A stretch of DNA of 64,000 nt from Mycobacterium sp. (GTDB lineage: Bacteria > Actinomycetota > Actinomycetes > Mycobacteriales > Mycobacteriaceae), in the NCBI RefSeq assembly GCF_002863225.1, contig NZ_PKEK01000099.1, positions 45,095 to 109,094 on the forward strand, in the 5' to 3' direction. Positions 19,457-27,392 of the stretch are shown here, piece after piece. Each line of letters starts with the position of its first letter. Within the stretch, counting starts at the first letter, position 1. Both the position numbers and the translations under genes were made by a program. The notes beneath the pieces were generated by a model. That model saw only the letters and a list, made by a program, of their open reading frames with translations, searched no databases and was not told the DNA's origin.

Positions 19457-19513
19457 CCCGTTGGCCGGTGTCCGTCGCGCAAACAGTCGGGAACCGGCAG
19501 TAGGCTGGCCGGC

Positions 19514-20479
19514 ATGCCTCGTCGTGGGACCCTCACCGCTTTGAGAAGCACCGGCGCTGTCGCGCTCGGCTCGGCTGTCGCCGGCATCGGCTACGCGTCG
19601 CTCATCGAGCGCAACGCCTTCGTCTTGCGCGAGTTGACCATTCCGGTGCTGGACCCGGGCTCGTCGCCGCTGCGGGTGCTGCACATCAGCGACCTGCACA
19701 TGAGGCCCGGCCAGCGGCGCAAGCAGGCATGGCTGCGGGAACTGGCGAGCCTGGAGCCCGACCTGGTGGTCAACACCGGTGACAACCTGGCGCACCCCCG
19801 GGCGGTGCCGTCGGTGGTCCAGAGCCTCGGCGATCTGCTCTCGGTTCCAGGTGTCTTCGTGTTCGGCAGCAACGACTACTTCGGCCCGCGCCCGAAGAAC
19901 CCGCTGAATTACCTGACCAATCCCGGCCACCGGGTACATGGTCAGCCGCTGCCGTGGCAGGACCTCCGGGCGGCGTTCACCGAACGCGGCTGGCTGGATC
20001 TGACACACAACCGCCGCGAGTTCGAGGTCTCCGGCCTGCACGTCGCGGCCGCCGGTGTCGACGACCCGCACATCGATCGCGATCGCTACGACACGATCGC
20101 GGGGATGGCCAGCCCGGTCGCCAGCCTGCGGCTGGGGCTGACTCACTCTCCTGAGCCACGGGTGCTGGATCGGTTCGCCGCCGATGGCTACCAGTTGGTG
20201 ATGGCCGGCCACACTCACGGGGGGCAGTTGTGCCTGCCGTTCTACGGCGCGCTGGTGACCAATTCGGGGCTGGACCGGTCGCGCGCCAAGGGTCCGTCGC
20301 GCTGGGGGGCCGACATGAGGTTGCACGTGTCGGCGGGGATTGGGACGTCGCCGTACGCGCCAGTCCGATTCTGCTGCCGGCCCGAGGCCACCCTGCTGAC
20401 GTTGATCGCAGCCCCGACCGGCGGACGCGACCCGCAACGCCAGCACGGCCGGTCCCAGCCGACCTACTCGGTGGGCTGA
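19514..20479 (+). CDS. Membrane-associated metallophosphoesterase
   Basis: 321 residues. An N-terminal hydrophobic stretch (about 10-30) could be a signal anchor. Calcineurin-like motifs are complete: ISDLHMRPG (D-x-H), NTGDNLA (GDN), FGSNDYFG (the GN[HD]-type motif) and MAGHTHGGQ (GHTHGG). It belongs to the YkuE/lipid-phosphohydrolase-like branch. The substrate is unknown; members near cell-wall genes have been proposed to act on phospholipids or polyprenyl phosphates. It starts 57 bases after ponA2 and is likely co-transcribed. From memory, Rv3683. Confidence 0.9.
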   Translation: MPRRGTLTALRSTGAVALGSAVAGIGYASLIERNAFVLRELTIPVLDPGSSPLRVLHISDLHMRPGQRRKQAWLRELASLEPDLVVNTGDNLAHPRAVPSVVQSLGDLLSVPGVFVFGSNDYFGPRPKNPLNYLTNPGHRVHGQPLPWQDLRAAFTERGWLDLTHNRREFEVSGLHVAAAGVDDPHIDRDRYDTIAGMASPVASLRLGLTHSPEPRVLDRFAADGYQLVMAGHTHGGQLCLPFYGALVTNSGLDRSRAKGPSRWGADMRLHVSAGIGTSPYAPVRFCCRPEATLLTLIAAPTGGRDPQRQHGRSQPTYSVG

Positions 20480-20489
20480 GGCCCCGCCG

Positions 20490-20651
20490 CTACGGCGACG
20501 TCGAGTGCGTCAATGCGCGAAACTCGGCGTGGTCACTCCAGGTTGCTTCGAGCCACGCCTGATCGACATCGCTGTCGGGAGCAGTGACCAGTAACCACAG
20601 CACCCCGAGGGCGAGGATTCCGCCGAACACCACGGCGCCTAACACCGTCAT
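20490..20651 (-). CDS. 53-residue single-span membrane protein
   Basis: The minus strand from ATG 20651 to TAG 20490 encodes 53 residues: MTVLGAVVFGGILALGVLWL plus LVTAP, a good N-terminal membrane helix, then an acidic/polar tail with two Trp (QAWLEATWSDHAEFRAL). An AGG lies about eight bases before the ATG. No family is recognised. It is convergent with the phosphoesterase, with ten bases between the stops. The combination of a clear helix and an RBS makes it more likely real than not. Confidence 0.6.
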   Translation of the reverse strand: MTVLGAVVFGGILALGVLWLLVTAPDSDVDQAWLEATWSDHAEFRALTHSTSP

Positions 20652-20817
20652 GATTTACCTGCTTCCGTTGCACATCGTGCGCGCTCAGTGTAGTTAGCTG
20701 TGCCCACTACCGACTTATTCCACGCCCCGGTGTGGCGCACATCGCTTGGCGCTGGTGACAGCTCGGTCTGCTTAGGAGGCTGCCGGGTCGGTGCGATACG
20801 CTGGCGTGGCTTTAAAT

Positions 20818-20891
<74 letters not shown>

Positions 20892-20900
20892 CTCGTAGGC

Positions 20901-20949
20901 AAACCGCAAGGCAGAGGGACGATCTTCGGTCCCCTGCCTTGCGGTTTTT
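20901..20949 (+). terminator. Rho-independent terminator of the tRNA-Pro gene
   Basis: A long stem AACCGCAAGGCAG/CTGCCTTGCGGTT plus GGGAC/GTCCC closes an eight-base loop and runs into TTTTT (20945-20949). It is the clearest intrinsic terminator with a U-tract in the window. Confidence 0.93.
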
Positions 20950-21041
20950 CTCAGCCTCCCAATCGAGGGATTCCCCTGTATCGGCGATGCGCCGGTGCCA
21001 CTATCGTCTGCAGCAGTTTGTTCGTTCTAGGGGGGAATTTC

Positions 21042-21404
21042 ATGGGGGCTGCTCGGGGTTTGGCGGCGGGGACGGCGTTTGTCGCTGCCGCCGTGGGATT
21101 GGCGTTTCACGCGGCGGCGGAAGCACCCGTCGGGCGTTACACCGCAACGGTGATCGGCGACTCCGCCGACCAGGAATCGTCCGAGAAGGCGGCCACGTTG
21201 CGCTTCACGTCCTGCGGGAGCGGGTGCACGCACGTTCTCTCGCCGGGGGGCGAGTTCGATCTGCATCTGCAGGGCAACACCTGGACGGGAACGGCGAATT
21301 CACTCGACGGTGAGACATGCACTCACACCGTGGACGCCCACCTGGTCTGGACCCATGCCTGCGCGGGTCCCGTCGTCCGCGCGCAGTTGACGAAGAGCGG
21401 TTAA
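21042..21404 (+). CDS. Small secreted protein of unknown function
   Basis: 120 residues. The ATG at 21042 follows AGGGGGGAA. The first about 28 residues form a signal peptide (MGAARGLAAGTAFVAAAVGL, then AFHAAAEA as likely cleavage site). The mature part of about 90 residues has four cysteines (SCGSGC, GETC, HAC), probably two disulfides, and the beta-rich segments GRYTATVIGD and DLHLQGNTWTG. No family is recognised. It is convergent with the next gene, overlapping it by four bases at the stops. Confidence 0.75.
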   Translation: MGAARGLAAGTAFVAAAVGLAFHAAAEAPVGRYTATVIGDSADQESSEKAATLRFTSCGSGCTHVLSPGGEFDLHLQGNTWTGTANSLDGETCTHTVDAHLVWTHACAGPVVRAQLTKSG

Positions 21405-22093
21405 GGGACCACCAAGCTGTCCGTCGCCAGCGGCGTCCCGAAATAGGTCGCCTGCGGATCGACGACGACGTCTTTGACCTCACCCTGCTTGGCCAACACG
21501 TCGCGGGCCATCTGCTCGAACGTGATTTTCGTTGGGCCGCCGACATTTTCGATGGCGTCGCTCGGTGCAGCCGCCGCCACCCTGGCCACCGCCTGGGCGA
21601 GGTCCGCGGTGGCGATCGGCTGAATCAGCGCGTCCGGCACGCGCACCTCGTCGCCTACGGTCAACGACGCGGTGATGGCATCGGTGAATTCGACGAACTG
21701 GGTGGCCCGCACGATCGTGTACGGAACTCCAGACTGCTCGACCAGCTTCTCCTGGGCGACCTTGGCGCGCATATAGCCGCTTTCAGGCATCCGGTCACAT
21801 CCGACGATCGATACGACGACGTAGTGTCCAACACCCGTGTTCTTCGCCGCGGCAAGCAGATTCGTCGTCGAGGTGGTGAAGAACTCCATCACCGGATCGT
21901 CGTCGAACGTCGCGGAGTTGGCCACGTCGACGACCACGCCGGCATCGGTCAACGCCTCACCGAGTCCCTCGCCGGTGAAGGCGTTGACACCGGTCCGTGG
22001 TGAGGCCGCCACCGTGTCATGGCCCAAATCGTCAAGCACAGCAACCACTTTCGACCCCAGAGCACCCGTACCACCAATTACCACGATCTTCAT
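21401..22093 (-). CDS. NAD(P)-binding NmrA/atypical SDR protein
   Basis: 230 residues starting MKIVVIGGTGALGSKVVAVL, the Rossmann GGTGxxG motif of the NmrA/atypical SDR group that lacks the YxxxK active site. Later segments (YVVVSIVGCDRMPESGYMRAK, then EKLVEQSGVPYTIVRATQF) are typical of SDR_a5-type predicted epimerases and quinone-reductase-like proteins. ATG 22093 is preceded by GGAAGG and is the only start placing the Rossmann motif at the N-terminus; the frame is open much further upstream. Divergent from the next SDR. Substrate unknown. Confidence 0.87.
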   Translation of the reverse strand: MKIVVIGGTGALGSKVVAVLDDLGHDTVAASPRTGVNAFTGEGLGEALTDAGVVVDVANSATFDDDPVMEFFTTSTTNLLAAAKNTGVGHYVVVSIVGCDRMPESGYMRAKVAQEKLVEQSGVPYTIVRATQFVEFTDAITASLTVGDEVRVPDALIQPIATADLAQAVARVAAAAPSDAIENVGGPTKITFEQMARDVLAKQGEVKDVVVDPQATYFGTPLATDSLVVP

Positions 22094-22207
22094 GGCCGCC
22101 GCCTTCCGGGTGTCATTCAGCCGCGCCGAGTCTATCGCCGGGTGGCCGCAGGCGGAACTGCCACGAATTCGCCGCGCGGCAGCGGGCAACCTTGGGATGA
22201 TTGCCGG

Positions 22208-23017
22208 GTGAGAGTCATCATCACCGGCGGCAACAGCGGCGTCGGCGCCGCAACCGCGGCCCGGCTCGCGGCCGACGGGCACCGCGTCGTCATCGCCTGC
22301 CGCACGATCCCGAAAGCCGAGCGGGTCGCCGCCGCCATCAGCGGCGACGTGACGGTCGCCCAGCTGGATCTGGCCGATCTGGGCAGCGTCCGCAAGTTCG
22401 CCGACTCGGTGGACGGGGTCGACGTGCTGATCAACAACGCGGGGGTGCTGGGTCTGCCGCTGACCCGGACCGCCGACGGATTCGAAGCCCACATGGGCAC
22501 CAATTACCTCGGTCATTTCGCGTTGACCTGCCTGCTCGGCGACCGGATCGAGGATCGGGTCATCTGCGTGGTCAGCTCGTCCTACGCCATGAGCCGCCTG
22601 CAGCTGGACGATCTGAACTGGAACGATCGCAAGTACTCCACTTGGTTGGCCTACGGCGAGTCCAAGTTGGCCGTCATGCTGTTCGGCCACGAGCTGACCC
22701 GGCGCGGCGTGCGGACCTACCTGACCGATCCTGGTGCGACCAACACCGACATCACCCGGGACGCCAGCGGCATCGTGCCGTGGATCCGGGACCACACCTT
22801 CCGTGGATTCCCCGCGCACAGCGCCCAGGTCGGAGCGCGGTCGACCATTCAGGCCGTCACCACCGATCTGCCGAGCGGGAGCTATTTGGCGCCGCGCTTC
22901 GGCCAGTGGGGCAGGCCCAAGGTGACCAAGCCGCGGGGCAAGGCCCGTGACTCCGCGACGGCTCGTCGGCTCTGGGAGATGTCCGTCGACTTGACCGGCT
23001 GCGACTGGCCCGTTTGA
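22208..23017 (+). CDS. Short-chain dehydrogenase, retinol-dehydrogenase-like
   Basis: 269 residues from GTG 22208: VRVIITGGNSGVGAATAARL (TGxxxGxG), then INNAGV, VSSSYA (Ser) and YGESK (YxxxK). The pattern and length resemble the WWOX/retinol dehydrogenase-like SDRs common in mycobacteria. The long upstream frame (from 22019) overlaps the divergent gene and is unlikely to be used. The stop overlaps a possible TTG start of the following diiron enzyme (TTGA), suggesting co-translation. Substrate unknown. Confidence 0.87.
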   Translation: MRVIITGGNSGVGAATAARLAADGHRVVIACRTIPKAERVAAAISGDVTVAQLDLADLGSVRKFADSVDGVDVLINNAGVLGLPLTRTADGFEAHMGTNYLGHFALTCLLGDRIEDRVICVVSSSYAMSRLQLDDLNWNDRKYSTWLAYGESKLAVMLFGHELTRRGVRTYLTDPGATNTDITRDASGIVPWIRDHTFRGFPAHSAQVGARSTIQAVTTDLPSGSYLAPRFGQWGRPKVTKPRGKARDSATARRLWEMSVDLTGCDWPV

Positions 23018-24060
23018 GGTGGGCCGATGCACGGGTAAACACCCCCGTGCTTTCCACCATTGTCGAACCCAGGCTGCCGGCCGCCCGTGGACCGGTGTCC
23101 ATGGCAGTCCGGCGCAGCCTCACCGAGCCCGCTCCCCGCGACCAACTGACCCGAATCGACGCATCGCTTCGCGACTCCGACCCGTACGGTCTGGATCTGC
23201 AACTGGCGCTCTACATGTGTTACGAGCTGCATTACCGCGGCTTCGCCGGAGTCGACCCGTCCTGGGAGTGGGACCCCGGTCTCCTTCATCTGCGCGCTCA
23301 GCTCGAACAGGAGTTTCTGGCCGAGGTGCGACGCGACGTGGGGACCATCGAATCGGGTCGCACCGCCGAGGCGGAGATGGAGGACCTGTCGATCGAGTCC
23401 TCGGACGGGTCGGGACCCTCGTATTGGTTGCGCGACAACGGATCCTGGCAGCAGATGCGCGAGTACTTCGTACATCGGTCGCTGTATCACCTCAAAGAAG
23501 GGGACCCGCACGCTTTCGCGATTCCCCGCCTCACCGGCCAAGCCAAGGCGTCGTTCGTGGCGATCGAATTCGACGAGTACGGCGGTGGGAAGGGTGCAAA
23601 GCTGCATCAACAGCTGTTCGCCGACTTGATGGTCGCCGCCGGACTCGACGCGACGTACCTCGCGTATCTCGACGACGTCCCCGCCGAGGCACTCGCGGCG
23701 GTGAACCTGATGTCGCTGTTCGGTTTACACCGAGAATTCCGCGGCGCCGCAGTCGGCCATTTCGCGTCGACCGAGATCACCTCGTCGCCGGGTTCACGTC
23801 GCTTGGTCGACGCGCTTCAGCGGATGGGGGCGCCCACGGACTGTGTCGCTTTCTACAGCGAGCACGTCGAGGCGGACGCGGTGCACGAGCAGGTGGTACG
23901 CCGCGATGTGGTCGGTTCATTGGTGGAGCGCGAACCCGCCCTGGACCGCGATGTGGTGTTCGGCATTCGAGCTCACGCCGCGGTCGAAGACCGGCTGGCC
24001 GACGTGATCATGGCGTCGTGGACGGCCGGCGAAACCTCGTTACGACGACCGCTCGACTGA
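23014..24060 (+). CDS. Iron-containing redox enzyme, heme-oxygenase-like diiron oxidase (HDO) family
   Basis: Up to 348 residues from TTG 23014, which overlaps the SDR stop; GTG 23047 is an alternative. The family's metal-ligand pattern can be read: EGDPH (Glu162, His166), EFDEYGGG (Glu185) and HVEADAVH (His284, Asp288, His291). The last matches the H-x3-D-x2-H third helix of HDO enzymes such as CADD, UndA and SznF. HDOs use O2 at a labile diiron site for N-oxygenation, C-C cleavage or cofactor making. The substrate here is unknown. Its last 21 bases overlap the convergent CDGSH gene. Confidence 0.85.
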   Translation: MRWADARVNTPVLSTIVEPRLPAARGPVSMAVRRSLTEPAPRDQLTRIDASLRDSDPYGLDLQLALYMCYELHYRGFAGVDPSWEWDPGLLHLRAQLEQEFLAEVRRDVGTIESGRTAEAEMEDLSIESSDGSGPSYWLRDNGSWQQMREYFVHRSLYHLKEGDPHAFAIPRLTGQAKASFVAIEFDEYGGGKGAKLHQQLFADLMVAAGLDATYLAYLDDVPAEALAAVNLMSLFGLHREFRGAAVGHFASTEITSSPGSRRLVDALQRMGAPTDCVAFYSEHVEADAVHEQVVRRDVVGSLVEREPALDRDVVFGIRAHAAVEDRLADVIMASWTAGETSLRRPLD

Positions 24061-24285
24061 ATCTTTCTGCGCTGCAGCGTCAGTGCTGACGCGGGCACGA
24101 GCCGGCCGACACCGGCGATGGCTGGTGTCGCACATCGGATACATCTTGCTACGTCGACATGTGCAGATGGCCACCATGAACCGGTCGGATTCGACGATCT
24201 CGCCGCTCGGTGTCTCGATGCGTACCGGCCCGGGTATCAGCACCGGGCCGTTCGGCACCACCTGTACCCGAACCGGTTCGGTCAT
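24040..24285 (-). CDS. CDGSH iron-sulfur domain protein (mitoNEET-like)
   Basis: 81 residues. The CDGSH motif is complete as CTCRRSKMYPMCDTSH: Cys41, Cys43, Cys52 and His56 would bind a labile 2Fe-2S cluster. Upstream residues GPVRIETPSGEIVESDRFMV are typical of bacterial CDGSH proteins. The C-terminal 20 residues are basic and Ala-rich. ATG 24285 overlaps the methyltransferase stop (ATGA), so it is translated with that gene. It is convergent with the diiron enzyme and overlaps its 3' end. It could donate electrons or Fe-S to a partner; inference. Confidence 0.9.
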   Translation of the reverse strand: MTEPVRVQVVPNGPVLIPGPVRIETPSGEIVESDRFMVAICTCRRSKMYPMCDTSHRRCRPARARVSTDAAAQKDSVERSS

Positions 24286-24974
24286 GGCTTGTCCGCGCGG
24301 ATCACTATCAGTTCCTCGGTCCGGCATCCGCGTGCGATCTGACCGGTGACCTCCAGCCATCCGGCACGTGCCGAGAGCACGGGACCGAACGGAATGAACT
24401 GCGAAGCAACGACTTCGGCGTTAAGCCCGGTGGATCGCAAAGAGGCAAGCGACTTCTCGACGCCGGCCAGAGCCGAATGCACCATCAGCAGTGATCCGCC
24501 CGCGCCCAGCATGCCGGCTGCGGATTCGCACAATGGGTCGAGCACCAGTCGACCGTCGACACCGGCATCCCAGGCGCGAGCCGGTCCGGCAGTGATCGGG
24601 ATGACTTCGGTGTCACCCGCCGGCGGTGTAGGCACATACGGCGGGTTGGACACGATCAGGTCGAACGGTGCGTAATCCAGTGCGCCGGACCACGATCCTT
24701 CGCACACATTGATCTCCACACCGGCGTACAGCGCATTGCCCTGCGAGCAACTGACCGCCCGCGGGCAGATGTCGAATGCGGTCACGCTACGGGCGCCCAG
24801 TTCGGCTGCCGCGATCGCCACAACACCGCTGCCGGTGCACAAATCGAGCACACTACGGTTTTGGGCCAACCCCGAGTCGTCCATGCTGCGGATCAGCAGT
24901 TGCGAGTCTTCTTGCGGTGGATACACGCCATCAATGTCGAGCGAATCGGGCGTGGCGAAGTAAGCAGTAGTCAC
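24282..24974 (-). CDS. HemK2/PrmC-type SAM-dependent methyltransferase
   Basis: 230 residues. GVYPPQEDSQLL, then motif I VLDLCTGSGVVAIAAAELGA, and the catalytic NPPYVP mark the N5-glutamine/adenine methyltransferase branch (HemK2/Mtq2/PrmC). There is no N-terminal PrmC helical domain, so this is probably not the release-factor methylase itself. The start is GTG 24974. It overlaps the CDGSH gene downstream by four bases. The protein or small-molecule substrate is unknown; the neighbours suggest a metal- or redox-linked role. Confidence 0.87.
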   Translation of the reverse strand: MTTAYFATPDSLDIDGVYPPQEDSQLLIRSMDDSGLAQNRSVLDLCTGSGVVAIAAAELGARSVTAFDICPRAVSCSQGNALYAGVEINVCEGSWSGALDYAPFDLIVSNPPYVPTPPAGDTEVIPITAGPARAWDAGVDGRLVLDPLCESAAGMLGAGGSLLMVHSALAGVEKSLASLRSTGLNAEVVASQFIPFGPVLSARAGWLEVTGQIARGCRTEELIVIRADKP

Positions 24975-25073
24975 GTCGGCCTTTCGGGATTCTGATTGCC
25001 GTGCTGCTTACGGCTCGAAGTGTCTGATGCCCACAATTAACAATCCCGAAACCGCTTGGAACAGCCAGCGTGC

Positions 25074-25631
25074 TCAGGTATGCGCCGCAGATCGCTCGAG
25101 TTGGGCGATCAGACGAGCGCAGAACGCGGGCAGGTCGTCGGGCGAGCGGCTGGTCACCAGATTGCCGTCCTCGACCACTGCTTCATCGACCACCGTGGCA
25201 CCGGCGTTTCGCAAATCGGTCCGGATACTGGGATAAGAGGTCAGGGTGCGGTTCGCGACGACGCCCGCTTCGACCAGAGTCCAGGGTCCGTGGCAGATGG
25301 CCGCGACGGGTTTACCGGAGTTGACGAAGTCGCGCACGAACGCAACAGCGGAGCTGTCCATCCGCAGCTTGTCCGGATTGACTGTGCCCCCGGGCAATAC
25401 CAGCGCGTCGAACTCGTCGACCGAGGCCTCCGAGACCAGCTGGTCGACGCGGATCGTCCCGGCCGGCTCCAGATCATGGTTACGCGCCTGTATGTCACCG
25501 TGGTTCAGCGACAGCAGCACGACCTGGGCACCTTTCTCGACGAGTTGTGCACGCGGCGTCTCGAATTCGACCTTTTCCACGCCATCGGCCGCCAAGATCG
25601 CAATCTTGGTTCCTTGCAATTGATTTGACAT
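25074..25631 (-). CDS. DJ-1/PfpI family protein (type 1 glutamine amidotransferase-like)
   Basis: 185 residues. The nucleophile elbow AAICHGPWTLVEAG carries Cys113, with LVLPGGTVNPDKLR and TSRSPDDLPAFC as other PfpI-subfamily marks. Members act as glyoxalases, deglycases, chaperones or proteases in stress; the activity here is unassigned. ATG 25631 has a strong TTAGGAGGG Shine-Dalgarno that overlaps the stop of the F420 enzyme gene ten bases upstream, so the two form an operon. Confidence 0.9.
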   Translation of the reverse strand: MSNQLQGTKIAILAADGVEKVEFETPRAQLVEKGAQVVLLSLNHGDIQARNHDLEPAGTIRVDQLVSEASVDEFDALVLPGGTVNPDKLRMDSSAVAFVRDFVNSGKPVAAICHGPWTLVEAGVVANRTLTSYPSIRTDLRNAGATVVDEAVVEDGNLVTSRSPDDLPAFCARLIAQLERSAAHT

Positions 25632-25641
25632 AGTTACCCTC

Positions 25642-26625
25642 CTAAGCTGCGGACCGCAGGGCGGCCAGCAGCGGCTCGGCGGCCTCCTTGAGGAATTGCT
25701 GCTGGGTGTCGCCACCGATCTGCAGCAGAGCGATGTCGGTGAAGCCCGCCTCCCAGTAGGGACGGACGGCCTCGACGATGGCGTCCAGGTCGGGGCCGCA
25801 CGGAATGCTCTCGGCGACATCCTCGGGCCGAACGAACTGGGTCGCGCCGGCGAAGCCGGCGGGGGTGGGCAGGTCGGCGTTCACCTTCCAGCCACCACCG
25901 AACCAACGGAATTGGTCGTGTGCCCGCGCGATCGCCGCGTCCCGGTTGGGATCCCAGCAGATCGGGATCTGGCCGACAACCCGTCCGCCGCCGGCGATGC
26001 CCTTGGCCTGACGGGCGGCGTGCCAGTCGTGGACGAGGTCGCCGTCGGGTTCCACCGCAATCAGGTGCTCGGCCAGCAGTCCGAACTTCTCGATCCCCTT
26101 CGCGCCGGCCACGGCCACGCCGATGCCGACCGGCACGTCGGGCAGGTCCCACAGCCGCGCGGAGTCGACCTGGTAGTAGTCGCCACGCCAATCGACCAAG
26201 TCGCCGCTGAACAGACTGCGGATGATCTCGATGGCCTCGCACAACATGTCCTGCCGCTGCGTTACGCCAGGCCAGCCCCGTCCGACTACGTGCTCGTTGA
26301 GGTTCTCCCCACTACCCAGGCCCAGCGTGAAGCGACCGTCGGCCAGAATCTGCACTGTCGCCGCCTGCTGCGCGACCACCGCCGGGTGGTACCGCATGGT
26401 CGGACAGGTCACGTAGGTGTAGAGGTCGACGTGCTCGGTCATCTGTGCGACCGCGCCCAGCACCGCCCACGCATTGGGGGCGTGCCCCTGCGATGTCAGC
26501 CACGGCGAGAAGTGATCACTGGCGACCTCGAAGTCGAACCCTCGGTGCTCAGCTGAAATCGCATTCTGGACAAGGTCTTTGGGACCGTTCTGTTCTGTCA
26601 TGAGGGTATAGCCGAACCGTGTCAT
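25642..26625 (-). CDS. F420-dependent LLM-class oxidoreductase
   Basis: 327 residues of the luciferase-like TIM barrel. The N-terminus FGYTLMTEQNGPKDLVQNA, then FEVASDHFSPWLTSQGHAPNAW, and the GSGENLNEHVVG segment match the TIGR03557 family that includes F420-dependent glucose-6-phosphate dehydrogenase relatives. It probably uses deazaflavin F420, abundant in mycobacteria. The substrate is not readable. It is followed ten bases later by the PfpI gene. Confidence 0.9.
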   Translation of the reverse strand: MTRFGYTLMTEQNGPKDLVQNAISAEHRGFDFEVASDHFSPWLTSQGHAPNAWAVLGAVAQMTEHVDLYTYVTCPTMRYHPAVVAQQAATVQILADGRFTLGLGSGENLNEHVVGRGWPGVTQRQDMLCEAIEIIRSLFSGDLVDWRGDYYQVDSARLWDLPDVPVGIGVAVAGAKGIEKFGLLAEHLIAVEPDGDLVHDWHAARQAKGIAGGGRVVGQIPICWDPNRDAAIARAHDQFRWFGGGWKVNADLPTPAGFAGATQFVRPEDVAESIPCGPDLDAIVEAVRPYWEAGFTDIALLQIGGDTQQQFLKEAAEPLLAALRSAA

Positions 26626-26693
26626 AGGGTTTCGGGTACCCGAGCCCGGTCAGGGCAAACGATTCCGTCAGCACCGACCGGATGCAGCCCCCG

Positions 26694-27158
26694 TCACAGG
26701 CGGTCCTTGACCGCCTGTGACAGCCGCGCCCCGTCGGCCTTGCCCGCGGCCAGCGCGGTGGCGGCCTTCATCACCTGGCCCATCTGCTTCATGCCCGGCC
26801 GTTCGCCCAACTCCTCGGCCAACTGCGCGATCGCGGTGTCGGCGACGTCGGCCACCTCCGCGTCGGTCAGCGGAGTCGGCAGGTACTCGTCGATGACCCG
26901 CGCTTCGGCATGCTCGTTGGCCGCCAGCTCGCCGCGGCCGTTCTGCGTGTAGATCTCCGCGGCCTCACCGCGCTTGCGGGACTCTTTCGCCAGGACCTTG
27001 AGCACCTCGTCGTCGGAGAGCTCGCGGGCTTCCTTACCGGACACCTCCTCGGTCTGAATCGCGGCTAGCAGCATCCGGAGTGTCGCGGTGCGCAGCTTGT
27101 CCTTCGCCTTCATCGCGTCGGTCAGGTCCGCCCGCAGTCGAGACTTGAGTTCGGCCAT
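26694..27158 (-). CDS. GatB/YqeY domain protein
   Basis: 154 residues, the family's usual length. MAELKSRLRADLTDAMKAKD and LRTATLRMLLAAIQTEEV, then EARVIDEYLPTPLTDAEV and GERPGMKQMGQVMKA, are YqeY signatures; the fold is the tRNA-binding tail domain of GatB as a free protein. Proposed roles are tRNA-related, but none is established. ATG 27158 fits the conserved N-terminus. From memory it equals Rv3688c. It is divergent from the moxR2 cluster across a tandem repeat. Confidence 0.92.
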   Translation of the reverse strand: MAELKSRLRADLTDAMKAKDKLRTATLRMLLAAIQTEEVSGKEARELSDDEVLKVLAKESRKRGEAAEIYTQNGRGELAANEHAEARVIDEYLPTPLTDAEVADVADTAIAQLAEELGERPGMKQMGQVMKAATALAAGKADGARLSQAVKDRL

Positions 27159-27235
27159 GCCGCAGACGCTACGCGCTGGGGAGCGGCACGTTGAGAAATA
27201 GCCGGGTGCTCGACAGTATGGAGCCATGCGCGATC

Positions 27236-27368
27236 CTGAGGAGCGGCGCTCGTGAGGCAAGCCGGCGGCGATGCAGAGCGCAGCGATGCTGAGGAGCGGC
27301 GCTCGTGAGGCAAGCGGGCGGCGATGCAGAGCGCAGCGATGCTGAGGAGCGGCGCTCGTGAGGCAAGC
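27236..27368. repeat. 53-bp tandem repeat, about 2.5 copies, MIRU-like
   Basis: Copies begin at 27236, 27289 and 27342, a period of 53. The unit begins CTGAGGAGCGGCGCTCGTGA and includes GGCAAGC, GATGCAGAGCGCAGCGATG. Copies one and two differ at one base (CCGG versus CGGG); the third is cut after 27 bases. Sequence and period resemble mycobacterial interspersed repetitive units, which carry short open frames. It fills the space between the divergent YqeY gene and the moxR2 cluster and ends 24 bases before the next start codon. Confidence 0.88.
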
Positions 27369-27392
27369 CGACCCCGATGGTGGCTGCGCCTG

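Noticed and set aside
21401..23032. 543-codon minus-strand frame suggesting a large fusion protein
   Set aside because: Only the last 230 codons encode a Rossmann protein with its own start and RBS at 22093. The rest is antisense to the SDR gene at 22208-23017.
27236..27368. Tandem repeats considered as a CRISPR array
   Set aside because: Spacers are not unique: the whole 53-bp unit repeats, there are only 2.5 copies, and no cas genes are near.
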